Shown piece by piece: positions 1 to 8,871 of a DNA stretch of 64,000 nt; position 1 is the first letter of the stretch, and every line of letters starts with the position of its first letter. The position numbers and the translations under genes are program-made. The notes under the pieces are model-generated. The model made no database searches. It had not been told where the DNA came from and saw only the letters and a list, made by a program, of their open reading frames with translations. Source of the DNA: Rheinheimera oceanensis (lineage in GTDB: Bacteria; Pseudomonadota; Gammaproteobacteria; Enterobacterales; Alteromonadaceae); assembly GCF_018831085.1 (NCBI RefSeq), contig NZ_JAGPNM010000006.1, forward strand, positions 124,001 to 188,000, written 5' to 3'.

Positions 1-1
1 T

Positions 2-3000
2 AACCCTGTAGCACCAGCTGCACCAACGATAGGAACTGCGGTTGCTGGTGACACCCAGGCCAGCGTTGCCTTTACAGCGCCTGTCAACACCGGTGGAATA
101 ACCCTCACGGGTTATACCGTGACCGTCAGCCCACCAGATGTTGGGCCAGTAAACGGTACTGCTTCCCCGATTGTCGTTAATGGTTTAACTAATGGTCAGG
201 CCTATACCTTTACCGTGACTGCCGACAACGTTGCGGGCACCAGCCCGGCTTCGGCGGCATCCAATTCGGTAACACCTGCGGCTATCCAGACCATCACCTT
301 TGATAACCCGGGCGCGCAGAATTTTGGTACTACACCAACGCTAACGGCGACCTCGGATTCCGGCTTAACGCCAACCTTTACCTCAGCCACACCTGCCGTG
401 TGTACCATCACATCGGGCGGTGCACTCACCTTCGTTACCGCAGGTATGTGTACCATTAATGCTGATCAGGCAGGTAATAGCAGCTACTTAGCGGCTACTC
501 AGGTGAGCAGAACCTTTACGGTTAACCCGGTGGCGCCCGGCATACCAACAGCTGTTGTTGCCACTGCGGGTGATACTACAGCAAGCGTTGCTTTTGCCGC
601 ACCGGTAAATACCGGTGGCGTTAATATTACCGGTTATACTGCTACGTCTAACCCCGGCGGCTTGACAGCCAGCGGTGCTGGCTCGCCTCTGGTAGTGAAT
701 GGTTTAACTAATGGCACGCCTTATACTTTTACCGTAACGGCAACTAACTCTGCCGGTACCGGTGCTGCTTCTGCAGCGTCTAACAGTGTTACGCCCAACC
801 CGGCTAATTCTGCACCGCAAATCTCAGGCTCACCGGCTACCTCTGTGGATCAGGGGCAGGCATATAGTTTTGTGCCAACTGTCACGGATCCGGATGATGA
901 TACCCTGACCTTCAGTATTCAAAACAAGCCTACCTGGGCAAGTTTTGATACTGCCACAGGTGCACTAACCGGTACTCCGGCGAAAGAGCATGTGGGCACC
1001 ACCAGCGGTATTGTAATTAGTGTGTCAGATGGCGAACTTAGCGCCAGCTTAGCGGCATTTAGTATTGAAGTTATTGCTGTTAATGCTGCTCCGGTAGCGG
1101 TAGATGATAATTTCACCCTGCCATTTAGCAGTAACCATACTTACCTGCTGGATGTACTGGCAAATGATACTGATCCGGATGGCGATACCTTAACCATTAC
1201 CGCTGCCAAAGCCAGTATTGGCCTGGTGAGTATTCAGGCCAATAAGCTGCAATTTAACGCGCCGGAAAACTTCAGTGGTACTGCCTCCTTCAGCTACAGC
1301 ATTACTGACGGTGAGTTAACTGATCAGGCAAAAGTTACCCTGCAAATAGACGGCAGTAACCCTGATGCACCGGTAATTACAGCGCCGGATGATTTAATTG
1401 TTAATGCCAGCGGCCTGTTTACCAAGGTAAATGTGGGTGTAGCTACAGCAGTTGATCGCAATGGCAACCGGCTGGCAGTGTCGTTAGTTAACGGCTCGCC
1501 GCTGTTTGCGTCAGGCCGCCATGAATTATACTGGCGGGCAACTGATGCCAGCGGTGTTAGCAGCACGGTTACCCAGCTGCTGCAAATTAATCCTCTGGTG
1601 TCACTAAGCAAGCCGCAAACGGTTATTAACAACAGCACCGTTACCATTGAGGTTATTCTAAATGGCCCGGCTCCGGCCTATCCGCTTGAGGTGGCTTATA
1701 GTGTAAGTGGTTCTGCCAGTGCGGTAACGGAACACAATCTGGCCGCCGGTTCAGTGCAAATAAGTTCGGGCCTGCGTGCCAGCATCAGCTTCGATATCTT
1801 TGCTGATTTAACTACCCAGACAGAAAAAGATATTGTTGTTACGCTTAGCAACAGCCTGAACCTGGGCGCCAATGCCAGCACAACCATTACGGCGACAGAA
1901 GCTAATCTGGCTCCTGTGGTTATGCTGGAAGCACAGCAGCAAAATCAAATCCGGCTGACCGTGGGCAAAACTGCCGGTGAGGTTACTGTTGCCGCACAGG
2001 TTACTGATCCTAACCCTGGCGATACCGTCAGCCTGCAGTGGCAGGCTGACGCAGCACTGACCAATATTTCGAACGATATATCGCAGTTTGTATTTAACCC
2101 GGCAAACCTGAGCAGTGGCGTTTATCAGATAGCGCTAACCGCGACAGATAATGCAGCAGAACCACTAAGCTATACTGCGCAAGTGTACCTGCTGGTACAG
2201 GATGTATTGCCGGTACTGGATGGCAGCGACAGCAACAACAACCTGATCCCGGACAATGTCGAAGGTTTGGGTGACAGCAACGGCAATGGAATTCCGGATT
2301 ACCTGGACCCAGGCTTTGACTGTAACGTAATGCCGGAGCAACTGATAACTGTAACCCAGTTCGTAGCAGAAGGTGAACCGGGTATCTGCCTGCGTAAAGG
2401 TGCTACCGCGGCGCTTAGCAATACCGGCGGCATTCAGCTAACCGGTGCTGATATGCAATGGCTGGAACCAGACATGCAGGCCACTAATATTGGCGGTACT
2501 TTTGACTTTATTCTGCGCAACCTGCCAACTGCCGGTGCCAGTTATGCGCTGGTATTACCACAGCGGCAACCTGTGCCACAAAACGCAGTTTACCGTAAGT
2601 TTACGCCTGCCAGCGGCTGGACTAACTTTGTACAAAACGCGCGCAACCAGTTGTTTAGTACTGCCGGCGAACCGGGCTTCTGCCCACCGCCTGGCGGCAG
2701 CAGCTGGCAACCGGGTTTAACAGCCGGCCACTGGTGTATTCAGCTTACCATTGAAGATGGCGGCCCGAACGATGCCGACGGTTTAGCTAACGGCACTATT
2801 GTTGACCCGGGTGGTGTTGCCGTTGCGCTAAATGGTAACCAGTTGCCAATAGCCGCAGACGATAACTACTCAGTACAATGGAACCAAAGTCATACTCTGG
2901 AAGTGTTGCAAAATGACACCGATCCGGATGGGGATACGCTGAGCATTAATCAGGCTGCAGCAGCATTTGGTAGTGTAAGCATCAGTGATGATGGCCAGAC

Positions 3001-4087
3001 ATTGCTGTATACCCCGGCGCAAGACTTTATCGGCACTGACACCCTTAGCTATGGTATCAGCGATGGTAATAACGGTAGCGCCAGTGCCACAGTTACAGTG
3101 GAGGTGTACTACAACAGGCCGCCACTGGTAAGCAATGCAACAGCCAGCACTAATGATAAAACAGCGATTGACATTGATGTGCTGGCCAACGCCAGTGATC
3201 CGGATGGCGACACGCTTATTGTCAGCAGTGCCAGCGCGCAGAACGGCAGCGTAACAATCACTGCGGCACAAACCCTGCGCTACACCCCGCAAGCAGGCTA
3301 TAGCGGTACTGATACCATCAGTTTTACAGTAAGCGATCAGCGCGGCGGCAGTGTTAATGGCACAGTGACAATATCAATAACGGCATATGAGGTTATTACA
3401 GTGGTAAATAAATCGTCTGGTGGTGCGCTAAACGGCTGGCCATTGTTATTACTGGCCGGGCTGGCACTGGGCCGGCGGCGCAAAATGCTGCTAAAACCCG
3501 TGTTGCTGTTAGCGGCGCTGCTGAGTTTTAATACTCAGGCAAACTGGTCGCTTGATGCTATGTTTGGTAAAAGCACCACCAGACAGTCAACATCAGAGAT
3601 CCTTGCCCAGCTACCTGCAAACGCAGAATTACTGCAATATGATGACAGCGGTAAAAGCTGGGCGCTGGGGCTTAGCTATTATTTCACGCCACGGCTGGCA
3701 GTACAGGCGCACTATGTTGACTTAGGCGACGCCAGTGTCAGCATGCGCGGTGAAACACTGACCCCGGAAGCGTTTCATCAGGCAGTATCAGACATTGGCC
3801 CTATGTTGGCAAAAGGTGTGCGCAGCGGCTTGTCTTACCACGTTTGGCAACATGTCGGCTGGTCGGCTACTGTGCAGGCCGGGGTATTCGCCTGGGACAG
3901 CGAAACCAACAGCACCGCCGGTGATAACCTGATCCGCTACAAAACCAGCGACACCGACATCTACTGGGCGCTTGGCGCCAGTTATGCGCTGGACGAGCAC
4001 ATCGCCTTGCAGGCTGTGTTTAACCGCTATCATCTGGAAGGTAATAAGGCCGACAATATTATGCTCGGTGTCAGTTATTCGTTTTAA
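2..4087 (+). CDS. Giant multidomain surface protein (5' partial) with GlyGly-CTERM-like tail fused to an outer-membrane barrel
   Basis: The reading frame is open from base 2, so the true start lies before the window; 1361 codons are visible. In order: part of a fibronectin-III domain, an Ig-like stretch (about 290-530), another FN3 (530-800), cadherin/Ig-like and tandem-95-type repeats with DTDPDGDTL signatures (805-1350), an HYR-like domain (1360-1600), Calx-beta-like and PKD-like segments (1600-2210), an Asp/Asn-rich TSP3-like calcium-binding stretch (2217-2310), a choice-of-anchor-U domain with conserved CPPPG and EDGGPNDADG (2310-2830) and two more tandem-95 repeats. A Gly-Gly, hydrophobic, RRRK tail at 3413-3484 resembles a rhombosortase sorting signal. 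The frame then continues without a stop into a second signal peptide (Met codon at 3485) and a beta-barrel ending in Tyr-Ser-Phe. An adhesin or surface display role is inferred. Whether it is one polyprotein or two products is open. Confidence 0.85.
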   Translation, partial: NPVAPAAPTIGTAVAGDTQASVAFTAPVNTGGITLTGYTVTVSPPDVGPVNGTASPIVVNGLTNGQAYTFTVTADNVAGTSPASAASNSVTPAAIQTITFDNPGAQNFGTTPTLTATSDSGLTPTFTSATPAVCTITSGGALTFVTAGMCTINADQAGNSSYLAATQVSRTFTVNPVAPGIPTAVVATAGDTTASVAFAAPVNTGGVNITGYTATSNPGGLTASGAGSPLVVNGLTNGTPYTFTVTATNSAGTGAASAASNSVTPNPANSAPQISGSPATSVDQGQAYSFVPTVTDPDDDTLTFSIQNKPTWASFDTATGALTGTPAKEHVGTTSGIVISVSDGELSASLAAFSIEVIAVNAAPVAVDDNFTLPFSSNHTYLLDVLANDTDPDGDTLTITAAKASIGLVSIQANKLQFNAPENFSGTASFSYSITDGELTDQAKVTLQIDGSNPDAPVITAPDDLIVNASGLFTKVNVGVATAVDRNGNRLAVSLVNGSPLFASGRHELYWRATDASGVSSTVTQLLQINPLVSLSKPQTVINNSTVTIEVILNGPAPAYPLEVAYSVSGSASAVTEHNLAAGSVQISSGLRASISFDIFADLTTQTEKDIVVTLSNSLNLGANASTTITATEANLAPVVMLEAQQQNQIRLTVGKTAGEVTVAAQVTDPNPGDTVSLQWQADAALTNISNDISQFVFNPANLSSGVYQIALTATDNAAEPLSYTAQVYLLVQDVLPVLDGSDSNNNLIPDNVEGLGDSNGNGIPDYLDPGFDCNVMPEQLITVTQFVAEGEPGICLRKGATAALSNTGGIQLTGADMQWLEPDMQATNIGGTFDFILRNLPTAGASYALVLPQRQPVPQNAVYRKFTPASGWTNFVQNARNQLFSTAGEPGFCPPPGGSSWQPGLTAGHWCIQLTIEDGGPNDADGLANGTIVDPGGVAVALNGNQLPIAADDNYSVQWNQSHTLEVLQNDTDPDGDTLSINQAAAAFGSVSISDDGQTLLYTPAQDFIGTDTLSYGISDGNNGSASATVTVEVYYNRPPLVSNATASTNDKTAIDIDVLANASDPDGDTLIVSSASAQNGSVTITAAQTLRYTPQAGYSGTDTISFTVSDQRGGSVNGTVTISITAYEVITVVNKSSGGALNGWPLLLLAGLALGRRRKMLLKPVLLLAALLSFNTQANWSLDAMFGKSTTRQSTSEILAQLPANAELLQYDDSGKSWALGLSYYFTPRLAVQAHYVDLGDASVSMRGETLTPEAFHQAVSDIGPMLAKGVRSGLSYHVWQHVGWSATVQAGVFAWDSETNSTAGDNLIRYKTSDTDIYWALGASYALDEHIALQAVFNRYHLEGNKADNIMLGVSYSF

Positions 4088-4092
4088 ACCGT

Positions 4093-4116
4093 AAGGCGCC
4101 TCAGGGCGCCTTTACT
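4093..4116 (+). terminator. Rho-independent terminator after the surface protein gene
   Basis: A perfect 8-bp stem, AAGGCGCC (4093-4100) and GGCGCCTT (4105-4112), has a TCAG loop and is followed by TACTTT. It lies 5 bases after the stop codon. The same GGCGCC core recurs in the hairpin at 36861-36888. Confidence 0.7.
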
Positions 4117-4200
4117 TTAACTGCAATGCTGTTACCGGATAGCAAAATGGTTAATACTGGCTTAAGCAGGCGTCCGCCATGCTGTTAACCGGAGGCTGCC

Positions 4201-5091
4201 ATGAAACAACTAACCAACCTTAGCCCTGGCCAACGTTTATTTGCGTTGTTGCTGCTTCTGCTGGCACTTTCTGCCGGTATTTATAGCGGTATACTGCAAC
4301 AACGGCTGCTAAACCCGGCGCTGTCACCGCTGGATGACAGAGCAAGTAGCGCGCTGCAGCGCAGCTTAATGCTTAGCAGTGCCTCTTTTGCCACTGCCCG
4401 CTTAATTGACCGTGGTATAGCTTTTGTATCAGAAGCTCAGGTTGGCGTTGGCGTTGCCAGTATAAAACCCGGCCAGCTGTTAAAGCCGCTGCAGGATATG
4501 GCAGTACGCTATTCTGATTTAATGGTGCTGGCCATGACATCTATTGGCCTGCAGCTGTTTTTGCTGGAGTTTGGCAAACTGGCGGCCCTGCCCTTGTTTG
4601 GCACCGGCATTCTGCTGTCGGCCGTTATGTTATTGCTGGGCCCGCCAGGCTGGCGCGGCACTGCCACCTACCTGTTACGTATTTTTATTGCCCTGCTGCT
4701 GGTTATCCGCATTGGTGTGCCACTGGCAGCCTTTGGCGTGGCCGAATTGTCAGATTGGGTGCTGGAGCCGCAGCGTATAGCTGCAGAAGCAGCGCTTAGC
4801 GGTGAAACAGCGGCTTTACAACGGGTTGATCAGCCGCTGCAAAGCGGTGATGAAGGCTCATTAAGCTGGCTGAAACAAATGGCCGCGCAGGCCAACGATA
4901 TGTTTGCGGCGGTTAAAAGCTTTTCCGACAATATGGTAGAAAAGCTAATTCAGTTAATTGTAGTGTACAGCCTGCAAACTCTGGTGTTTCCACTGTTGTC
5001 ATTGTGGCTGCTGTGGCACCTAGGCCGTTGGTTTGTACGCCGGCCACTGGCTGAACTACCCGCCCCGGCGCACAAGATACCTGCAGCTTAA
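4201..5091 (+). CDS. Polytopic inner-membrane protein of unknown function
   Basis: This 296-residue protein matches no family I recognise. It has a hydrophobic N-terminal segment (about residues 13-33), a soluble stretch of about 75 residues, three closely spaced membrane segments (about 105-180, with a GPPGWRG turn), a polar region of about 70 residues and a last membrane helix near 250-275. The start is supported by GGAGG eight bases upstream. It may bracket something at the inner membrane, but no catalytic motif is visible. Its stop codon shares the palindrome TTAA (5088-5091) with the stop of the convergent chemoreceptor gene, so the two genes abut with no spacer. No regulation is evident beyond an intergenic region after the terminator at 4093. 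Confidence 0.7.
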   Translation: MKQLTNLSPGQRLFALLLLLLALSAGIYSGILQQRLLNPALSPLDDRASSALQRSLMLSSASFATARLIDRGIAFVSEAQVGVGVASIKPGQLLKPLQDMAVRYSDLMVLAMTSIGLQLFLLEFGKLAALPLFGTGILLSAVMLLLGPPGWRGTATYLLRIFIALLLVIRIGVPLAAFGVAELSDWVLEPQRIAAEAALSGETAALQRVDQPLQSGDEGSLSWLKQMAAQANDMFAAVKSFSDNMVEKLIQLIVVYSLQTLVFPLLSLWLLWHLGRWFVRRPLAELPAPAHKIPAA

Positions 5092-6767
5092 ACGCGGAAC
5101 CGCTGTACCAGGGCGCTAAGGCGTTGCTCAATAGTGCCCAGCTCGTCGGTCGATTTTGCCAGCTCAGAAGCATTATTCGCAGCCTGATCGGCCAACTGGG
5201 CAATTTCATGAATGCTACGGCTGATATCAGTTGCCACTGCCGTTTGCTGCTCGGCTGCGGTAGCAATCTGAATATTCATCTGGGTAATGGTGCTCACCGA
5301 TTTGGTAATAGTTTGCAGCGACTCACTGGCTTTATCGGCCTGAGCGACTGTTTGCAGCGATTGCTCCTTACCACGCTGCATTACCTGCACGGCATCACGG
5401 GTGCCCTGCTGAAACAGATCAATCATCTGCTGAATTTCATTAGTGCTTTGCTGCGTGCGGGTTGCCAGTGTACGTACTTCGTCTGCTACTACGGCAAAGC
5501 CACGGCCCTGCTCACCGGCACGGGCAGCTTCTATTGCCGCGTTTAACGCCAGCAGGTTAGTTTGCTCAGCAATACCGCGGATAACATTAACCACCGACCC
5601 TATCTGATCGGCATTGGCGCCCAGTTTTTCAATAGCATCACCGGCGCGGTTTACGTCATCTGCCAGCTTATTAATTGAACTGATGGTAAGTGACACACTT
5701 TGCTGGCCGCCAACCGCTTCTTTATCTGCATCCTGCGCCGCACTGGCAGCCAAACCGGCACTACCAGCCACTTCCTGCACGGCGGTAGACATCTGGTACA
5801 CCGCTGCTGCCACCTGAGTGGTTTCAGCCTTTTGCCTGCCCGCATCCTGATCAGTTAAACGCACAATTTGCTGCATGGTAGAAGCGGAATGGCTCAGGGC
5901 CAGCACAGCTTGTTTTACCTCGTTTACCAGCTGCTGGATTTTCTGCGCAAACTCATTAAAACCACGCGCAACTTCGCCTACTTCATCGGAAGTTTCTACC
6001 TGCAGCCGCTGGGTTAAATCGCCTTCGCCCTGGCCGATGTTAATCAATGCTGCTGAGGCTTTTTGCAGTGGCGACACCACTAAATTTGCCACAAATAATG
6101 CCAGTAATACCACCAGCACCAGCATAACTATGGCGCCGCCAATAATCAGCAGCAGAGTATTGCGAATACGTTCGCTGATTTGAATCTCTTGCTCTGCCAC
6201 GCGCCGGTCAATATCGTCGATATAAAAACCCGAGCCCAAAATCCAGCGGTTATTGTACATTGGCGCGGCATAACCCAGTTTGGGTGTTAAGCCGCCACGG
6301 GTTTTCTCATCCCACATATAGGTAACAAAACCACCGCCTTTTTTACCGGCCTCAATTAAATCGCGGATCAACAGCACCCCATTGGGATCTTTTAACTCAA
6401 TCAGGTTGCGTCCTTCCAGTGCGGCATTGGAGCCATGCACTATATTTACGCCAGCTAAATCATACACAAACATATAGCCGTCATCGCTGAACTTCATGGC
6501 ACGGATCACCGCCTTGGCAGTATCCAGCTGCTCTGCCGATGGCTCACCGCCGCTAAAGTAGGGTGCCACTGCCGTTATTGCTATAGCGACATGGTGCTCC
6601 AGGGCATTTTGCTTTTCGTGCATCATATCAGCGCGAAACTGTACAACTTCTGCTTCCCCCATAGTGCGCATCTGGCTGTATATCAACAGCATCAGCGCTA
6701 ATACCACTGTTACTATTGGCAAAACTGCCAGCAGTAGCATTTTATTTTTCAGCTTAAAGTTAAACAT
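5088..6767 (-). CDS. Methyl-accepting chemotaxis protein with sCache_2 sensor
   Basis: Transmembrane chemoreceptor that signals to CheA/CheW. A short N-terminal tail precedes a membrane helix (about residues 8-28). A periplasmic single-Cache domain of the sCache_2 type follows, with the typical DDGYMFVYD and [13 protein letters not shown] stretches. Then come a second helix (about 210-230), a HAMP domain and a long coiled-coil signalling domain with the hairpin tip motif [28 protein letters not shown]. The start at 6767 is chosen because GGAG lies 7 bases upstream; a further in-frame start at 6782 would overlap that site. sCache_2 receptors often bind small organic acids, but the ligand here is unknown. 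The gene is monocistronic and divergent from the amylase operon. Confidence 0.95.
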   Translation of the reverse strand: MFNFKLKNKMLLLAVLPIVTVVLALMLLIYSQMRTMGEAEVVQFRADMMHEKQNALEHHVAIAITAVAPYFSGGEPSAEQLDTAKAVIRAMKFSDDGYMFVYDLAGVNIVHGSNAALEGRNLIELKDPNGVLLIRDLIEAGKKGGGFVTYMWDEKTRGGLTPKLGYAAPMYNNRWILGSGFYIDDIDRRVAEQEIQISERIRNTLLLIIGGAIVMLVLVVLLALFVANLVVSPLQKASAALINIGQGEGDLTQRLQVETSDEVGEVARGFNEFAQKIQQLVNEVKQAVLALSHSASTMQQIVRLTDQDAGRQKAETTQVAAAVYQMSTAVQEVAGSAGLAASAAQDADKEAVGGQQSVSLTISSINKLADDVNRAGDAIEKLGANADQIGSVVNVIRGIAEQTNLLALNAAIEAARAGEQGRGFAVVADEVRTLATRTQQSTNEIQQMIDLFQQGTRDAVQVMQRGKEQSLQTVAQADKASESLQTITKSVSTITQMNIQIATAAEQQTAVATDISRSIHEIAQLADQAANNASELAKSTDELGTIEQRLSALVQRFRV

Positions 6768-6878
6768 AGACAAGCTCCGCAAAATGGCGATAACAAGTTG
6801 ATTCTGTTACAGCATAGTGTAAACAATGCGGAAAGAAAGCGGGATGCGACCTTAGTTGATAAGCCTTATGGCCATGCC

Positions 6879-6892
6879 TGCATACGTATGCA
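6879..6892. promoter_or_regulatory. LacI-family operator, perfect palindrome (maltodextrin site 1)
   Basis: TGCATACGTATGCA is a perfect 14-bp palindrome with the central CG typical of LacI-family operators. It lies 74 bases before the GH13 start at 6966. The same element, with one arm changed to TGAATA, recurs before the other two GH13 genes at 15989 and 38455. The function is inferred from this repetition. Confidence 0.75.
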
Positions 6893-6965
6893 CCATAAAA
6901 AGGCAAGCCAGCTGTAATACACTCGGTTACTTTACAGCACAAATAGAACAATACAGGGTAGACAG

Positions 6966-8870
6966 ATGAACAAAGCAACCACTATTCTGCTGCTAAGCCT
7001 TACCGGCAGTATGCTGCTGGCCTGCGGCGGCAAAGCACCGGAACAAGCCACGCCTGTTAAGGCAGAACCCACAGAGCATAATGCCACTATTGTGAATACT
7101 GCAGAACATAAAGTATTGGTGTATCAGGTATTCACCCGTTTATTTGGTAACCAGAACACCACCAACGCCCCTTGGGGCACGCTGGAGCAAAACGGTGTAG
7201 GCAAATTTGCTGACTTTACGCCAGAAGCCCTTAGTGCCATTAAAGCTATGGGCACCAGCCATATCTGGTATACCGGTGTACCACACCATGCTTTGGTGCG
7301 TGATTACAGCGCTTATGGCATTAGCCATGACGACCCGGACGTAATTAAAGGCCGAGCCGGTTCACCCTACGCAGTAAAAGACTACTACAACGTTAACCCC
7401 GATTTAGCCACCGATCCGGCGAACCGCTTAGCCGAGTTTGAAGCCTTAATTAAACGCACGCACCAGCACGATATGAAAGTGCTGATTGATATCGTACCCA
7501 ACCATGTGGCACGTGCTTATCAATCGTTGTCAAACCCGGCAGGTGTTACTGATTTTGGTGCCAATGATGACACCAGCGTGGAATATGCCCGCGACAATAA
7601 CTTTTACTATGTACCGGGCCAGCCTTTTAGTGTACCGGCCTTTCCTGCCAGCTATAAAGTACTGGGCGGAGAAGCCCACCCTGCAGCCGATGGCAGGTTT
7701 AATGAAACACCGGCTAAGTGGACCGGCAATGGCTCGCGTGCAGCGCAGCCAGATTTTGATGACTGGTACGAAACAGTAAAAATTAACTATGGTGTACGCC
7801 CGGACGGCAGCTACGACTTTGACAAGCTACCGGCAGATTACGCCGACAAAGACTGGCCGGCACATTATGCTTTCTGGCAGGGTAAAGATGTACCCGACTC
7901 CTGGCATAAATTCCGTGATATTACGCAATACTGGCTGGATAAAGGCGTAGATGGCTTTCGCTATGATATGGCCGAAATGGTGCCGGTAGAATTCTGGAGT
8001 TATTTAAACTCGCATATCAAACACAAAAACCCCGATGCCTTTTTGCTGGCCGAGGTGTATCAGCCACATTTATACCGCGATTATATCCGCTTAGGTAAAA
8101 TGGATTACCTGTACGACAAAGTAGAGTTTTACGATAGCCTGAAACTGGTGATGCAGGGCAAAGGCCCTACTTCTGCCCTGATAGAAACCCAGCAGCGCAT
8201 GGCCGACATCGAACACCATATGCTGCACTTTTTAGAAAACCACGACGAGCAGCGTATTGCCAGCCCGGAGTTTGCCGGTGATGCCCGCAAAGGCATGCCA
8301 GCTATGGTAGTATCCGCAACGATCAGCACATCGCCCACCATGCTGTACTTTGGTCAGGACGTTGGCGAGCCGGGTGCTGACGATGCCGGTTTTGGTAAAG
8401 CCAGCCGCACCACCATTTTTGATTACTGGGGCGTACCACACCACCAGCGCTGGATGAACGGCGGCAAGTTTGATGGCGGCGGCTTAAGTGCTGACGAACT
8501 GGCACTGCATAACTTTTACAAAACCCTGCTTAGCTTTACCGCCAACGCACCGGCGCTAATGGGTGAGTACGCTGAGCTGCATAGTGCCAACCTGGCTGCT
8601 GGCTCAGCCTACAGTGAACAACAACTGGCGTTTGCCCGTTATAACGATAAGCAAAAGCTGCTGATTGTTAGCCACTTTAACAGCGATAATAACGTAAGTT
8701 TTAGCTTAACAGTGCCCACAGAACTTATTGCAAAATGGCAGCTAACCGATGGCCAATACCCGTTAACCGACAAGTTAACCAATACACAATACAGCCTGCA
8801 GGTAGCAAACGGCACGGGAACAGTGGCGCTGCAACTGGCACCGCTGGCATCGGTTATTCTGGAGCTTTAA
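6966..8870 (+). CDS. GH13 alpha-amylase family lipoprotein
   Basis: Retaining alpha-glucan hydrolase of 634 residues, probably anchored in the outer membrane. A lipoprotein signal ends in the lipobox LLAC followed by GGK. The four GH13 regions are present: DIVPNHV (from Asp175), GFRYDMAE with nucleophile Asp334, LLAEVY with acid/base Glu363, and ENHDEQR with transition-state Asp427. A beta-sandwich C-terminal domain follows. AGGG lies before the ATG. It starts a two-gene operon with the GH31 gene one base downstream and is preceded by the LacI-type operator at 6879. The exact bond specificity (alpha-amylase or a related transferase) cannot be settled by reading. Starch or maltodextrin breakdown is the best inference. 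Confidence 0.92.
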   Translation: MNKATTILLLSLTGSMLLACGGKAPEQATPVKAEPTEHNATIVNTAEHKVLVYQVFTRLFGNQNTTNAPWGTLEQNGVGKFADFTPEALSAIKAMGTSHIWYTGVPHHALVRDYSAYGISHDDPDVIKGRAGSPYAVKDYYNVNPDLATDPANRLAEFEALIKRTHQHDMKVLIDIVPNHVARAYQSLSNPAGVTDFGANDDTSVEYARDNNFYYVPGQPFSVPAFPASYKVLGGEAHPAADGRFNETPAKWTGNGSRAAQPDFDDWYETVKINYGVRPDGSYDFDKLPADYADKDWPAHYAFWQGKDVPDSWHKFRDITQYWLDKGVDGFRYDMAEMVPVEFWSYLNSHIKHKNPDAFLLAEVYQPHLYRDYIRLGKMDYLYDKVEFYDSLKLVMQGKGPTSALIETQQRMADIEHHMLHFLENHDEQRIASPEFAGDARKGMPAMVVSATISTSPTMLYFGQDVGEPGADDAGFGKASRTTIFDYWGVPHHQRWMNGGKFDGGGLSADELALHNFYKTLLSFTANAPALMGEYAELHSANLAAGSAYSEQQLAFARYNDKQKLLIVSHFNSDNNVSFSLTVPTELIAKWQLTDGQYPLTDKLTNTQYSLQVANGTGTVALQLAPLASVILEL

Positions 8871-8871
8871 T

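Noticed and set aside
2..800. Repeated DNA blocks near the window start that could suggest a repeat array or CRISPR
   Set aside because: They are FN3 and Ig-like domain repeats in a single open frame with spacing of about 270 bases; no short direct repeats with unique spacers.
2870..3292. A 140-codon minus-strand frame inside the surface protein
   Set aside because: Shadow of the tandem-95 repeats; no ribosome site or protein-like composition.
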